Shown here: positions 17,946-26,161 of the stretch, piece after piece
Layout: each line of letters opens with the position of its first letter
Position numbering within the stretch: the first letter of the stretch is position 1
From: a bacterium
GTDB lineage: Bacteria > Krumholzibacteriota > Krumholzibacteriia > LZORAL124-64-63
Direction of reading: 5' to 3'
Assembly (NCBI GenBank): GCA_016712675.1
Contig: JADJQR010000001.1
Location: forward strand, 4,588,001-4,652,000
Length of the DNA: 64,000 nucleotides
The notes under the pieces: generated by a model
Seen by the model: only the letters and a program-made list of their open reading frames with translations
The model's database searches: none
What the model was told of the DNA's origin: nothing
Made by a program: the position numbers and the translations under genes

Positions 17946-18693
17946 CCGCGGTGCGCCCTCCGGGCCGCTGGCGGCGTACCGCGCCGAGCTGCTGCGCTGG
18001 AACCGCCAGATCAACCTGCTGTCGCGCCGGGACGCGCCGGCGGCGGCCGACCAGCTCATCGCCCAGTGTGCCGACGCGTTCGACCTGTGGTGGGGGGGCG
18101 CAGGGGCCGAATTGGTGGCTGGCGGCAAGGTGCGCTGGTTCGATCTCGGCTCGGGGGGCGGCCTGCCCGCGTTCGTGTGGCGGGTGCTCCTGGCCGGGCG
18201 CGGGGTCGAGGTGGAGGCCACGCTGGTCGAGCCGCGCACCAAGCGCGCCTGGTTCCTGGAGCGGCTGGCGCGCCTGCCGGGGGCGCCGGGATTCCGGGTC
18301 GTCGCGGCGCGCTGGGGAGAGGGCGCGTACCCCGAGGCAGGGGCGGACAATTCTCCGATCCTGTTCACCCTCAAGGCTTTGCGGCTTTCCGAGGCGGCGA
18401 TTCTCGGCGGTCTCGAGGTCGCCGTTCCCGCGGCGGCGCGGGCGCCGGGGGGAGACATCGGGATCGTACGCTTCCAGCCGGCCGAGGGCGTGACCGCCGC
18501 CGGGCTGTCCGCGGAGCTGGAGGTACCCGCGGCGGGAGAGGCGTTCGCCTGCGGGGGGCTCGGATTCCGCTCGTTCGGGGGGCGCTACCTGGCGCCAGCC
18601 GGGAATGCGGGCGCCGGCGCCGGCGCCGGCGCCGGGGCGGCGGGGCTCTTCGTCACGCGGCACCAGATCCTGGGGGCGGACGCGCAGGGGTAG
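17929..18693 (+). CDS. rsmG: 16S rRNA (guanine-527 N7) methyltransferase RsmG
   Basis: RsmG uses SAM to methylate G527 of 16S rRNA. It has 254 residues. The N-terminal ELLRWNRQINLLSRRD is the family signature, and the SAM-binding loop reads WFDLGSGGGLPAFVW (usual DxGSGxGxPG). A TLVEPRTKRAWFLERL segment holds the acidic SAM ribose ligand. The C-terminus contains an Ala-Gly dipeptide run made by GCCGGC repeats (~18607-18636) that is not part of the fold. It overlaps mnmG, and the origin-proximal order mnmE-mnmG-rsmG-parA-parB is the standard one. Confidence 0.93.
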   Translation: MTRAADRGAPSGPLAAYRAELLRWNRQINLLSRRDAPAAADQLIAQCADAFDLWWGGAGAELVAGGKVRWFDLGSGGGLPAFVWRVLLAGRGVEVEATLVEPRTKRAWFLERLARLPGAPGFRVVAARWGEGAYPEAGADNSPILFTLKALRLSEAAILGGLEVAVPAAARAPGGDIGIVRFQPAEGVTAAGLSAELEVPAAGEAFACGGLGFRSFGGRYLAPAGNAGAGAGAGAGAAGLFVTRHQILGADAQG

Positions 18694-18704
18694 GGCGTGG
18701 CGGA

Positions 18705-18720
18705 TGTTCCACGTGGAACA
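18705..18720. promoter_or_regulatory. parS: parS site 1
   Basis: TGTTCCACGTGGAACA is a perfect 16-bp palindrome. It matches the Myxococcus-type parS (GTTCCACGTGGAAC core) and differs from the Bacillus TGTTTCACGTGAAACA by one symmetric change. Confidence 0.93.
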
Positions 18721-18776
18721 CCGCCCATCCGGGGATGTGTGGCCTCGCGGCGATCCCGCCGGCGCGAGGCCCTCGA

Positions 18777-18792
18777 TGTTCCACGTGGAACA
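18777..18792. promoter_or_regulatory. parS: parS site 2
   Basis: TGTTCCACGTGGAACA, perfect, 72 bp from site 1. Confidence 0.93.
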
Positions 18793-18922
18793 ATACCCGG
18801 GCGCACACCGCCGGTTGGGTTCCGCTCGCCTCAACCGGCGCGCCCGCCCGTCGGGATCGCGGCCCGCCCGCTCATCGCCCCCGACATCCCCACCCCCCCC
18901 TTCCTACACACACGCCTTCCGA

Positions 18923-18938
18923 TGTTCCACGTGGAACA
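18923..18938. promoter_or_regulatory. parS: parS site 3
   Basis: TGTTCCACGTGGAACA, perfect, 146 bp from site 2. Confidence 0.93.
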
Positions 18939-19012
18939 TGCCGAAACCCCGCCGCCAACCGGGCCCCGGACGCCGGTCGCCACCCCCACCTCCCCGAAAT
19001 CCGTCACCCCGC

Positions 19013-19028
19013 GGTTCCACGTGGAACA
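19013..19028. promoter_or_regulatory. parS: parS site 4
   Basis: GGTTCCACGTGGAACA, core intact and the first base changed, 90 bp from site 3. It ends 38 bases before the parA -35 box, so ParB spreading could repress parA. Confidence 0.9.
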
Positions 19029-19066
19029 TTCCCGGCGGACAACCCGCGAACAACTCCCGGCGTGTC

Positions 19067-19096
19067 TTGACGGGCCCCGTCGCGCCCCGGTAGATT
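19067..19096 (+). promoter_or_regulatory. Promoter of parA
   Basis: TTGACG (19067-19072) and TAGATT (19091-19096) with 18 bases between them, 52 bases upstream of the parA ATG. Confidence 0.65.
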
Positions 19097-19148
19097 GTCG
19101 GTCCCATCCCAGAACCCAGCCTCCCAACGGAAAGGCGGCATCCCCGCC

Positions 19149-19907
19149 ATGACCAAGATCGTGGCCATCTCGAACCAGAAGGGCGGCGTCGGCAAGACAA
19201 CGACCGCCGTGAACCTGGCCGCCAGCCTGGCCGTCGCCGAGCGCCGGACCCTGCTGCTGGACTTCGACCCACAGGGCAACGCAACCAGCGGCGTCGGGGC
19301 ATCCGCAGGCGATAAAACGAGTTACGAGTTTCTTCTCGGCGCGGCCGCCTTCGGCGAAGCCGTTCAGAACACCAAGTTGCCGTACCTGGACGTGCTCACC
19401 ACGGACCGCCGGCTGGCCGGCGCCGAGATCGAGCTGGTGGGCGAGGAGAGCCGGGAGGGGTTCCTGAAGCGCGCGCTGGCGCCGCTGCGCGGGCGCTACG
19501 AGTTCATCCTCATCGACACGCCGCCCTCGCTGGGGCTGCTGACGCTCAACGCGCTGACGGCGGCCGATTCGGTGCTGATCCCGATCCAGTGCGAGTACTA
19601 CGCCCTGGAGGGGTTGAGCCAGCTCCTCAGCACGGTGCAACTGGTGCAGAGGGGCCTGAACAAGGACCTGCGGCTGGAGGGCGTGCTGCTGACGATGTTC
19701 GACCGCCGCCTGCGCTTGTCCAACCAGGTCGCGGACGAGGCCACCGATTTCTTCGGCGAGATGGTCTATGAGACCCGCATCCCGCGCAACGTCCGGCTGA
19801 GTGAGGCGCCCTCGTTCGGACAGCCGATCTGCCTATACGACGTCGAGTGCATCGGCTCACTGTGCTATCTGGACCTCGCGAAAGAGGTCATCGCAGACAA
19901 CCCATAA
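19149..19907 (+). CDS. parA: Chromosome partitioning ATPase ParA (Soj)
   Basis: ParA is a Walker-type ATPase that dimerises on DNA and moves ParB-parS complexes during segregation. It has 252 residues. The deviant Walker A is KGGVGKTTT, with the signature Lys in KGG. Walker A' and B are LLLDFDPQGNATSG and EFILIDTPPSLGLLT. RIPRNVRLSEAPSFGQPI is the conserved C-terminal motif. The ATG at 19149 (MTKIVAISNQ) is chosen over a TTG 18 codons upstream that overlaps the -10 box. parS sites lie directly upstream and parB follows at 42 bases. Confidence 0.96.
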   Translation: MTKIVAISNQKGGVGKTTTAVNLAASLAVAERRTLLLDFDPQGNATSGVGASAGDKTSYEFLLGAAAFGEAVQNTKLPYLDVLTTDRRLAGAEIELVGEESREGFLKRALAPLRGRYEFILIDTPPSLGLLTLNALTAADSVLIPIQCEYYALEGLSQLLSTVQLVQRGLNKDLRLEGVLLTMFDRRLRLSNQVADEATDFFGEMVYETRIPRNVRLSEAPSFGQPICLYDVECIGSLCYLDLAKEVIADNP

Positions 19908-19949
19908 CCCCACAACAGGTTGCGGCCTCGCGCCGCCGGGGCAACGACG

Positions 19950-20951
19950 ATGAACACGCCCGCGAACCGCAAAAACGTGCTGGGCAAGGGGCTCTCGGCG
20001 CTGATCCAGGGGGCCGACCTCAGGGGCGTGCCGCCCCAGTCGGCAGATCAGGAGCGCGCCGGCCCGGAGGCCGCGGCAGCGCTCGCCGGCCAGCCGTTGC
20101 ACGTGCCCCTGGCCGTCATCGGCGTCAACCCCAACCAGCCGCGTAAAATATTCCACGACAATGAGTTGCAGGAGTTGTCAGACTCGATCCGGCAGGTCGG
20201 CGTGCTGCAGCCCGTGCTGGTGCGCCGCCTGGGCCCCGGCGAGACGGCCACCCGGGCCCCGGGCGAAGAGGGCAGCACCGCGACACTGGAATACTGCGTG
20301 GTGGCCGGCGAGCGCCGCGTGCGCGCGGCCAAGCTGGCAGGCCTGGCCGACGTGCCGGCGCTGGTGGTCAGCTACGCGCAGACCGAGGCACTGAAGGTGG
20401 CGTTGCTGGAGAACATCCAGCGCGAGGACCTCGGTCCGGTCGAGGAGGCCACCGCCTACCGCCAGTTGATGAACGACTACGGCGCCACGCAGGAGGAGGT
20501 GGCGGCGATGCTCGGCCGCAACCGCAGCACCGTGGCGAACCTGCTGCGCCTGTTGTCGCTCGAGGACGAGATCCTCGACCTGCTGCAGGATGGCCACCTC
20601 ACCACGGGCCACGGCAAGGCATTGCTGGGGCTGCCGCCTGGTGCGGCGCGCGTGGCGCTGGCGAAGATGTGCCGCGCGCGCGGGCTGTCGGTGCGCGACT
20701 GCGAACGGCGCGTGCGCGCGGGCGGCGCGAAGCCAGCGCGCAAGTCGGCGAAGAAGCGCGGCGCGCAGGGGACGGGCAGCGATGATCCGACGTTGCGCGC
20801 GCTGGTGCAGCGGGCCGAGGCGGTGTACGGCTCGCCGGTGACGATCGAGCGCGATGCGAAGACCGGCAAGGGCACGGTCAGCGTGCGCTTCTTCAACGAC
20901 AGCGACCTGATCCGCCTGCTGCAGATCATGGGAGTGGACACGGAGCTGTGA
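19950..20951 (+). CDS. parB: Chromosome partitioning protein ParB (Spo0J)
   Basis: ParB is a CTP-dependent DNA clamp that loads at parS. It has 333 residues. The N-terminal LGKGLSALI motif contacts ParA. The CTP-binding region has NPNQPRKIF and CVVAGERRVRAAKLAG (GERR motif), followed by ENIQREDL. The central helix-turn-helix is ATQEEVAAMLGRNRSTVANLLRLL. A basic linker leads to the C-terminal dimer domain (GKGTVSVRFFNDSDLIRLL). The ATG at 19950 gives the conserved start; no clear ribosome binding site is visible. It overlaps the next gene (GTGA), so the kinase is probably co-translated. Confidence 0.96.
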   Translation: MNTPANRKNVLGKGLSALIQGADLRGVPPQSADQERAGPEAAAALAGQPLHVPLAVIGVNPNQPRKIFHDNELQELSDSIRQVGVLQPVLVRRLGPGETATRAPGEEGSTATLEYCVVAGERRVRAAKLAGLADVPALVVSYAQTEALKVALLENIQREDLGPVEEATAYRQLMNDYGATQEEVAAMLGRNRSTVANLLRLLSLEDEILDLLQDGHLTTGHGKALLGLPPGAARVALAKMCRARGLSVRDCERRVRAGGAKPARKSAKKRGAQGTGSDDPTLRALVQRAEAVYGSPVTIERDAKTGKGTVSVRFFNDSDLIRLLQIMGVDTEL

Positions 20952-22411
20952 GGCGACTGGCAAGTTGGCTGGGCCGGGTGCTGCTGTTGCGCCTGCTGCT
21001 GGGCGTGCTGGTCGCGGCGTCGCTCGGGTTCCTGGTCGCGACGCTGGTGAAGCTGAGTGGTGACTATGCGCAGGCCGGCTCGCTGCGCGGCCTGTGGCAG
21101 GCCGAGTGGCGCGGCGGCCAGGCGCTGCGCGACGTGCTGGGCAGCGGCGTGTTCCAGTTCCTGTTCCTGGTTGTCGGCTGGAGTGCCTACGCGCGTCTGC
21201 GCCTGCGGGAACTGGGGCAACTGCGGCTGCGCCGCAGCGAGCAGAAGTACCGCAGCATCATCAACCACGCCGGAGAGGCGATCTTCCTGCTGGACGGCCA
21301 GGGGCGCGTGCTCGAGTGGAACAAGAAATCCGAGGATCTCTTCCACCAGCCGCGGCGCAATGTGCTGGGCCGCCCTCTCCAGGAGGTGGTGCCCGAGCTG
21401 CACCTGGACATGGCGCAGATCTTCGCCGACGTGGCGAAGGCTCGCCGCGGCCTGGCCTACGAGGTGACGGTGCCGCAGGAGGGTGCGGCGCCGCGGCTGC
21501 TGTCGCTGATCTTCACGACGATCCTGCCCGGAAGCGGCCCGCTGGCCGAACGCGAGATGACGCACGTCGTGATCGCGCGCGACATCACCAGCGAAAAGCA
21601 GTTCGAGAGCCGCCTGAGCGAGACCGAGAAGCTGGTGGGCATCGGCCAGCTGGCCGCAGGCATCGCGCACCAGCTGAACACACCGCTGGGCGCGATTTTG
21701 CTTTCGGCGCAGATGCTGGAGGAGTCGGCACACAACGAGGACGAGCAGGACGACATCCGCCGCATCATCCGCCAGACCGAGCAGTGCCGCGGCATCATCA
21801 AGGGCCTGCTCAACTTCGCGCGGCCGACGGGCACCGAGCGCGGGGCGCTGGACCTGGCCGCGATCGTGCGCGACACCGTCTACCTGATGGAGAAGAACCT
21901 GACGGTGGCGGGAATCGAGGTGACCGTCGAGGCGCGCACGGCGGCGCGGGTCTACGGCAACCGCAACGAACTGGAGCAGGTGGTCTTCAACCTGCTGGTC
22001 AACGCGATGGACGCGATGGAGGGCAGCGGCGCGGGGGGCCAGGTGGCCATCACCATCGAGGACGGCGGCCCCGGCGAACTGCGCCTGGTCGTGGCCGACA
22101 GCGGCCCCGGTGTCCCGCCCGCCACGCGCGCGAGCATCTTCCTGCCGTTCTTCACGACGAAGGACTACGGCAAGGGCACGGGGCTGGGCCTGTCGATCGT
22201 CGCGCGCATCGTGCACGAGCACGGCGGGCGCATCGAGCTGCGTGAACAGGCCGGGCCCGGCGCGACGTTCGATCTGTGGCTGCCGCGCGCGCGCGAGGGT
22301 GGCGTGCAGGTGGCGTTGATCGAGGACGGCGACGGCGACACCGCCATCATCGACCTGGAGGGGATGGGCGATGGGCACTCCACGGCGGACCCGTGTGACG
22401 ATCGGCGCTGA
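20948..22411 (+). CDS. PAS-domain sensor histidine kinase
   Basis: This is a 487-residue membrane kinase that starts on GTG overlapping the parB stop. Two hydrophobic segments (~8-35 and ~65-80) bracket a short exterior loop. A PAS domain follows (~97-215: YRSIINHAGEAIFLLDGQGRVLEWN). The HisKA phospho-acceptor is H241 in GIAHQLNTPLGAIL. HATPase motifs are all present: N-box NLLVNAMDAM, G1 DSGPGV, F FLPFFTTK and G2 GTGLGLS. No response regulator gene is adjacent. The spot between parB and a LytM-bactofilin pair suggests a link to cell-cycle or envelope control, which is inference. Confidence 0.88.
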   Translation: MRRLASWLGRVLLLRLLLGVLVAASLGFLVATLVKLSGDYAQAGSLRGLWQAEWRGGQALRDVLGSGVFQFLFLVVGWSAYARLRLRELGQLRLRRSEQKYRSIINHAGEAIFLLDGQGRVLEWNKKSEDLFHQPRRNVLGRPLQEVVPELHLDMAQIFADVAKARRGLAYEVTVPQEGAAPRLLSLIFTTILPGSGPLAEREMTHVVIARDITSEKQFESRLSETEKLVGIGQLAAGIAHQLNTPLGAILLSAQMLEESAHNEDEQDDIRRIIRQTEQCRGIIKGLLNFARPTGTERGALDLAAIVRDTVYLMEKNLTVAGIEVTVEARTAARVYGNRNELEQVVFNLLVNAMDAMEGSGAGGQVAITIEDGGPGELRLVVADSGPGVPPATRASIFLPFFTTKDYGKGTGLGLSIVARIVHEHGGRIELREQAGPGATFDLWLPRAREGGVQVALIEDGDGDTAIIDLEGMGDGHSTADPCDDRR

Positions 22412-23213
22412 CGGCGGCGGGCGGCCGCGCGAGTTCCGCCTGCCCCGCCCGATGCTGCTGCTGCTGGGCGGCGGGCTGGTGGTGACCTGGGTGGTGGCGG
22501 CGCTGCTGGTGGCCGGGGTGGTGCGCGGCCGCAACCACGAAGCGCGCATCGCCGAGCTGGAACGGGAGCTGGCGGCAGCCCGCGCCGAGGCCCTGGCCGC
22601 AAGCGCCCTGCGCGAAGAGCTGGACCGCACACGCGCGCTGCAGGACGACCTGCTGGCGATGCTCGGCCTGACGCGCGCCACGGCCGGCGCCGACGCGCAG
22701 GCCGACTCGGTCTGCGACCTGCCGGCGGGGGTCGTGTCGGTCGACGCGCCGCCGCCCAGCGGGGTCACGGCCCCCGACATCGCCGACCCGCACGGGGGCC
22801 AGGCCGAGCCCGGCGCGCCGCCCTCGCGCTGGCCCGCCGCCGGCGTGATCGTGCGCGGGTTCGAGCCCGGCGACCCGGCCCGCGGCCGGGAAGGCCATCC
22901 GGGTGTGGACATCGCCGGGACCGAGGGCGCGAAAGTGGTGGCGGCCGCCGCCGGCGATGTCGACTTTGTCGGCGAGGACGAGGTGCTCGGCAAGTACGTG
23001 GAGATCCGCCACGGCCTGGACTGGGTGACGATCTACGCGAACTGCCAGTCGATCAAGGTAGGCCCCGGCCACCACGTGCGCGCCGGCGAACAGGTGGCGA
23101 AGATGGGCCGCACCGGCCGGGCGCCGGCGCCGCAGCTGCACTTCCAGGTCTGGCGCCACGGCGTGGCGGTGGACCCGCGCCAATATATCAGTGGCGAACC
23201 CGCGGCACGGTAG
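22371..23213 (+). CDS. Membrane-anchored LytM/M23 protein with degenerate active site
   Basis: The 280-residue protein overlaps the kinase by 41 bases and has GGAGGGG before its ATG. One TM helix (~28-50) is followed by a coiled coil (~55-90) and a Pro-rich linker. An M23 domain follows (~155-275). Zinc ligands H176 and D180 (HPGVD) are kept. In the HxH motif the first His is Gln (APQLHF, Q255, H257), and the catalytic His of the YAH motif is Asn224 (TIYANC). It is therefore probably not an active endopeptidase but an EnvC/NlpD-like regulator or a bactofilin-binding partner. M23-bactofilin gene pairs are widespread and shape the cell wall. Confidence 0.87.
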   Translation: MGTPRRTRVTIGADGGGRPREFRLPRPMLLLLGGGLVVTWVVAALLVAGVVRGRNHEARIAELERELAAARAEALAASALREELDRTRALQDDLLAMLGLTRATAGADAQADSVCDLPAGVVSVDAPPPSGVTAPDIADPHGGQAEPGAPPSRWPAAGVIVRGFEPGDPARGREGHPGVDIAGTEGAKVVAAAAGDVDFVGEDEVLGKYVEIRHGLDWVTIYANCQSIKVGPGHHVRAGEQVAKMGRTGRAPAPQLHFQVWRHGVAVDPRQYISGEPAAR

Positions 23214-23282
23214 GGCATAGTACGGCCCTGGTACGACCATCGTCGCGGCGCGTGCCGCCGCGGCCCCAAGGAGGAACGCTTC

Positions 23283-23714
23283 ATGTTCGGGAAAGAACCG
23301 GAAAACCAGACGGTCAACGCCGGCCAGACCTCGATCATCGCGCAGGGATGCAAGTTCGACGGCAAGATCGACGTCAAAGGCACGCTGCGGATCGAGGGCG
23401 AGTACCGCGGGACCATTGGCAACCCCGAGAGCCTGGTCATCGGCAAGACCGGCGTCGTGCACGCCAACTGCACGGTGAAGAACGCCATCATCGGCGGCCA
23501 GCTCTTCGGCAACATTGTCGCCGAGAACAAGATCGAGCTGCAGAGCGGCTCGCATGTCGAAGGTGACATCAAGACCAAGCGCCTGGTCATCGACGAGGGC
23601 GTCTTCTTCGAGGGCAACTGCTCGATGGGCGCGGGCCAGAAGAAGGCCCCGCTGGCGGGCGACGCGCCGGCCGCCAGCGTTGGTGCGCCGGTGGCGGAGC
23701 CGCTGCGGAAGTAG
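23283..23714 (+). CDS. Bactofilin
   Basis: This 143-residue polymer-forming cytoskeletal protein (CcmA/BacA family) has an AAGGAGG ribosome site. The domain runs from ~15 to 120. It has the typical right-handed beta-helix repeats: ISQG-like IIAQGCKFDGKIDVKGTLRIEGEYRG, VIGKTGVVHANC, IIGGQLFGNI and IELQSGSHVEGDI. The N- and C-terminal tails are short and disordered. Bactofilins form nucleotide-independent filaments that place wall enzymes and, in Myxococcus, anchor the ParABS machinery. That fits its place downstream of parAB and the M23 gene. A strong terminator follows. Confidence 0.93.
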   Translation: MFGKEPENQTVNAGQTSIIAQGCKFDGKIDVKGTLRIEGEYRGTIGNPESLVIGKTGVVHANCTVKNAIIGGQLFGNIVAENKIELQSGSHVEGDIKTKRLVIDEGVFFEGNCSMGAGQKKAPLAGDAPAASVGAPVAEPLRK

Positions 23715-23738
23715 CAGGCGGCGCGGCATGGTGCGGAG

Positions 23739-23754
23739 TTGCGCCGGCGCAACC
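23739..23754. repeat. GCGCCGGCGC-family palindrome, single
   Basis: GTTGCGCCGGCGCAAC is a perfect 16-bp palindrome 25 bases after the bactofilin stop. Confidence 0.7.
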
Positions 23755-23794
23755 GGGCGGCCCCGGCGCGCGCCCGGACTTGATCTGCTGCAGC

Positions 23795-23826
23795 AACCAC
23801 CCCGGCCCCTGGGCGCCGGGGTGGTT
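23795..23826 (+). terminator. Terminator of the parAB-bactofilin operon
   Basis: AACCACCCCGGC pairs perfectly with GCCGGGGTGGTT (12-bp stem, 8-base loop), followed by a short T-containing tail TCCTTGTC. Confidence 0.7.
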
Positions 23827-23880
23827 TCCTTGTCTCCCGACGGGCCGACGAGGCCGACCCCCCAGCCAGAAGGACAACCC

Positions 23881-24225
23881 ATGGACTCCGGCACCCTCAT
23901 CCTGGACCGCGACGGCCACGTCATGCACGTCATGGACTACGCCGACGGCCGCCTGATCCTGCTGATCACGACGATCGAGGAAGGCATCAACGACGGCTTC
24001 ACGGTCGGCCTGGCGCCGCCGTCGCTGGCGCAGGTCAAGGCCGGCGCCGATGACCCCGCCTTCGACTGGACCATCAGCGACGAGACGCTGCGCATCGTTG
24101 CGCGCGCCGATCGTGACGGCGGCTGGGACATGACCTTCACGATGAACGCGCCGCCGTTCCTGAGCGCGACCATCGCGTTGACGGCGGAGGAGACCGGGCT
24201 GGTGAAGGGGGCGCTGCTGGGATGA
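23881..24225 (+). CDS. Hypothetical protein (114 aa)
   Basis: The ATG at 23881 has AGAAGGACA upstream. The product is soluble, with no signal peptide or TM segment. It starts with the strand-rich TLILDRDGHVMHVMDYADGRL and ends ETGLVKGALLG. Acidic residues and short beta-like segments suggest a small beta-sandwich. I recognise no family. It lies alone between the operon terminator and a palindrome pair. Confidence 0.6.
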   Translation: MDSGTLILDRDGHVMHVMDYADGRLILLITTIEEGINDGFTVGLAPPSLAQVKAGADDPAFDWTISDETLRIVARADRDGGWDMTFTMNAPPFLSATIALTAEETGLVKGALLG

Positions 24226-24231
24226 AGCGCG

Positions 24232-24293
24232 CGTGTGCCGGCGCACGTCGCGCAGGCATGGGGCGTGTTCGTGGGACTTGTGCCGGCGCAAGT
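24232..24293. repeat. GCGCCGGCGC-family pair, 45-bp spacing
   Basis: CGTGTGCCGGCGCACG (24232-24247) and ACTTGTGCCGGCGCAAGT (24276-24293) start seven bases after the preceding stop codon. Confidence 0.7.
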
Positions 24294-24373
24294 CCCCGGT
24301 GGCGCGACCGGCCGCGAGCCGGTGGCCGCGCGATAGATCGCCAGACTGCCAACCCGCAACGAAAGGCCCCATC

Positions 24374-24820
24374 ATGCCAAGCCGCGACCGTCGCCTCACC
24401 GTCCGTGCCCTGCCGCTGTTCCTGCTCGCGGTGACCATGCTGACTGTGCTGACCGGCTGCGCCGGCACCCGCCCACCGCTGGAGGGCGCCTGGGAATGCG
24501 TGCAACCGGCACCGCAGCCGGGACAACAGCCGGCCGTCAAGGTGCTTGCCGGCGGGCACTTCGCGTTCGGGGCCCCGGCCGGGACCGGGTCGCTGTCGCC
24601 GGCCGGCGGGGGCACCTACGCCTACGAGCCGAAGTCCGGTGCCTACACCGAGACCGTGACCTACCACTGGCTGAAGGCGCTGGTCGGCCAGGTCATCACG
24701 TTCGCGTGTGAGATGGACGGCGATCTCTGGCGGCACCGCGCCACGTTCGTGGCGGGCGGCGAGCCGTTCACGATCGATGAGGTCTGGCGGCGGATCCGCG
24801 CGCCCGAGGACGGGCGGTAG
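24374..24820 (+). CDS. Small putative lipoprotein
   Basis: The ATG at 24374 follows GAAAGG. It encodes 148 residues with a basic N-terminus, a hydrophobic stretch and a lipobox LTVLTGC, so it should be lipidated at Cys ~29. The mature part begins RPPLEGAWECV and includes FAFGAPAG, TYAYEPKSGAYTETVTYHWL and VWRRIRAPEDGR. The GxW.cv start, a strand-rich body and a FDEVWRR-like end resemble lipocalin-like domains that follow 'LxGtWe', but I cannot assign a family. The next gene converges on it eight bases away. Confidence 0.7.
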   Translation: MPSRDRRLTVRALPLFLLAVTMLTVLTGCAGTRPPLEGAWECVQPAPQPGQQPAVKVLAGGHFAFGAPAGTGSLSPAGGGTYAYEPKSGAYTETVTYHWLKALVGQVITFACEMDGDLWRHRATFVAGGEPFTIDEVWRRIRAPEDGR

Positions 24821-24828
24821 AAGACGCG

Positions 24829-26160
24829 TCAGGAAGAGCCATCCGGCGCCGGCGTGGCCGCCGGCGCCTCGCTGCGCACGGCCCGCGCCGCCCCCACGCC
24901 ATGCCCGTCGACCTCCGTCACGGTGAAGCGGATGAGGCCGCACGCGACCTCGTCGCCGACGACCGGCGGCCGGTCCAGCCGCGCCAGTACCAGGCCGCTG
25001 ACGGTGTCCACATCCTGGTGCTCGAGCGAGACCCCGAACATCTCGCCGACCTCGTTCAGCCGCGCGGTGCCGCGGACCTGCAGGATGCCCGGGGCGCGCC
25101 AGGCCAGGTCGGGCACGTCTGCGCCGCCGTCGTCGATGTCGCCGACAACCTCCTCGAACAGGTCCTCCAGCGTGACGACGCCGGCGGTGCCGCCGTGCTC
25201 GTCCATGACGACGGCCATCTGCGCCTGCTCGCGGCGCATCGTCGCCAGCACCGTGTCCAGCTCCGCCGTCTCGGGCAGGTAGGGCAGCGGGCGCACGTCA
25301 TCACGCAACAGGGGCCGGCCCTCGCGCAGGAGGGGGAACAGGTCCTTGATGTGGATCATGCCGAGGATGTGGTCCAGGTCGTCCTCGTACACCGGGTAGC
25401 GCGTGTGCTGCGAGGCGCGGACGCGCTCGGACACCTCGTCTGCCGTGGCCCCGACCGGCAGGCCCTTCACGCGGACGCGCGGCACCATGACCATGCCGGC
25501 GGTCAGCTCGCCGAACTCGAACAGGTCGCGCAGTACGCGGCCCGCCTCGGCCCGCAGCAGGCCGCCCTCCTCGCTCTCGCGGACCAGGTAGGCGATCTCG
25601 GCCGAGGTGTGCAGCTGGCCGGCATCCCGTTCGCGGCGGACGCCCAGCAGGCGCATGGCGCCGTTGCCGATGGCGTTCAGGCCCACGACCAGCGGCCACA
25701 TGGCGTACTGGATCCAGAGCATGGGGGGCGTGATCCACAGCACGGTCCGGTCGGCCGACATCAGCGCCAGCGACTTGGGGACCATCTCGCCGACCACGAT
25801 GTGGATGTAGGTCAGGACCGCCACCGAGAGGATGCTGGCCAGCACGTGCGTGGCGATCCAGGCGGACACCCCCGTCAGCTCCAGGCCCGCGGCGATCCAC
25901 CCGGCCAGCGCGTGCTCGCCGTACATGCCCAGCCCCAGGCTGGCCAGGGTGATGCCCAGCTGCGCGGTGGCGATGAACCGGTCCAGGCGGCGCGGGTTGC
26001 GGATGATGCCCCAGGCCTGGCGGGCCCGCCGGTCACCCCGCGAGGCCAGGCGCTCGATGGTGGCGCGCGGCACGCCGACGATCGCGAACTCGGCCGCCAC
26101 GAACAGGCCGTTCAGCAGCACCAGCACCACGATGACCAGGATGGGGACGAGGACGTCCAT
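24829..26160 (-). CDS. CNNM/CorC-family transporter-like protein (DUF21-CBS-CorC_HlyC), copy 2
   Basis: 443 residues. The DUF21/CNNM membrane domain (~1-190) has four hydrophobic segments, including LLNGLFVAAEFAIVGV and VVGEMVPKSLAL. A CBS pair follows (~210-330) with MVPR, TRYPVYEDD and VVTLEDLFEEVVGDI. The C-terminal CorC_HlyC domain (~345-430) contains VRGTARLNEVGEMFG and VSGLVLARLDRPPVVGDEV. The family includes magnesium/sodium exporters and factors for magnesium resistance. It lies one base after a paralogue on the same strand, so the two are an operon and perhaps a heteromer. Confidence 0.92.
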   Translation of the reverse strand: MDVLVPILVIVVLVLLNGLFVAAEFAIVGVPRATIERLASRGDRRARQAWGIIRNPRRLDRFIATAQLGITLASLGLGMYGEHALAGWIAAGLELTGVSAWIATHVLASILSVAVLTYIHIVVGEMVPKSLALMSADRTVLWITPPMLWIQYAMWPLVVGLNAIGNGAMRLLGVRRERDAGQLHTSAEIAYLVRESEEGGLLRAEAGRVLRDLFEFGELTAGMVMVPRVRVKGLPVGATADEVSERVRASQHTRYPVYEDDLDHILGMIHIKDLFPLLREGRPLLRDDVRPLPYLPETAELDTVLATMRREQAQMAVVMDEHGGTAGVVTLEDLFEEVVGDIDDGGADVPDLAWRAPGILQVRGTARLNEVGEMFGVSLEHQDVDTVSGLVLARLDRPPVVGDEVACGLIRFTVTEVDGHGVGAARAVRSEAPAATPAPDGSS

Positions 26161-26161
26161 G

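Larger units (their letters stand above)
18694..19148. other. rsmG-parA intergenic region (centromere)
   Basis: This 455-base gap has no gene. It carries four parS sites and the parA promoter. The DNA between sites is C-rich without further structure I can name. Confidence 0.8.

Noticed and set aside
18705-19028. parS cluster considered as a CRISPR-like array
   Set aside because: Repeats are 16-bp palindromes at irregular spacing (72, 146, 90 bp) and match the ParB target next to parAB.
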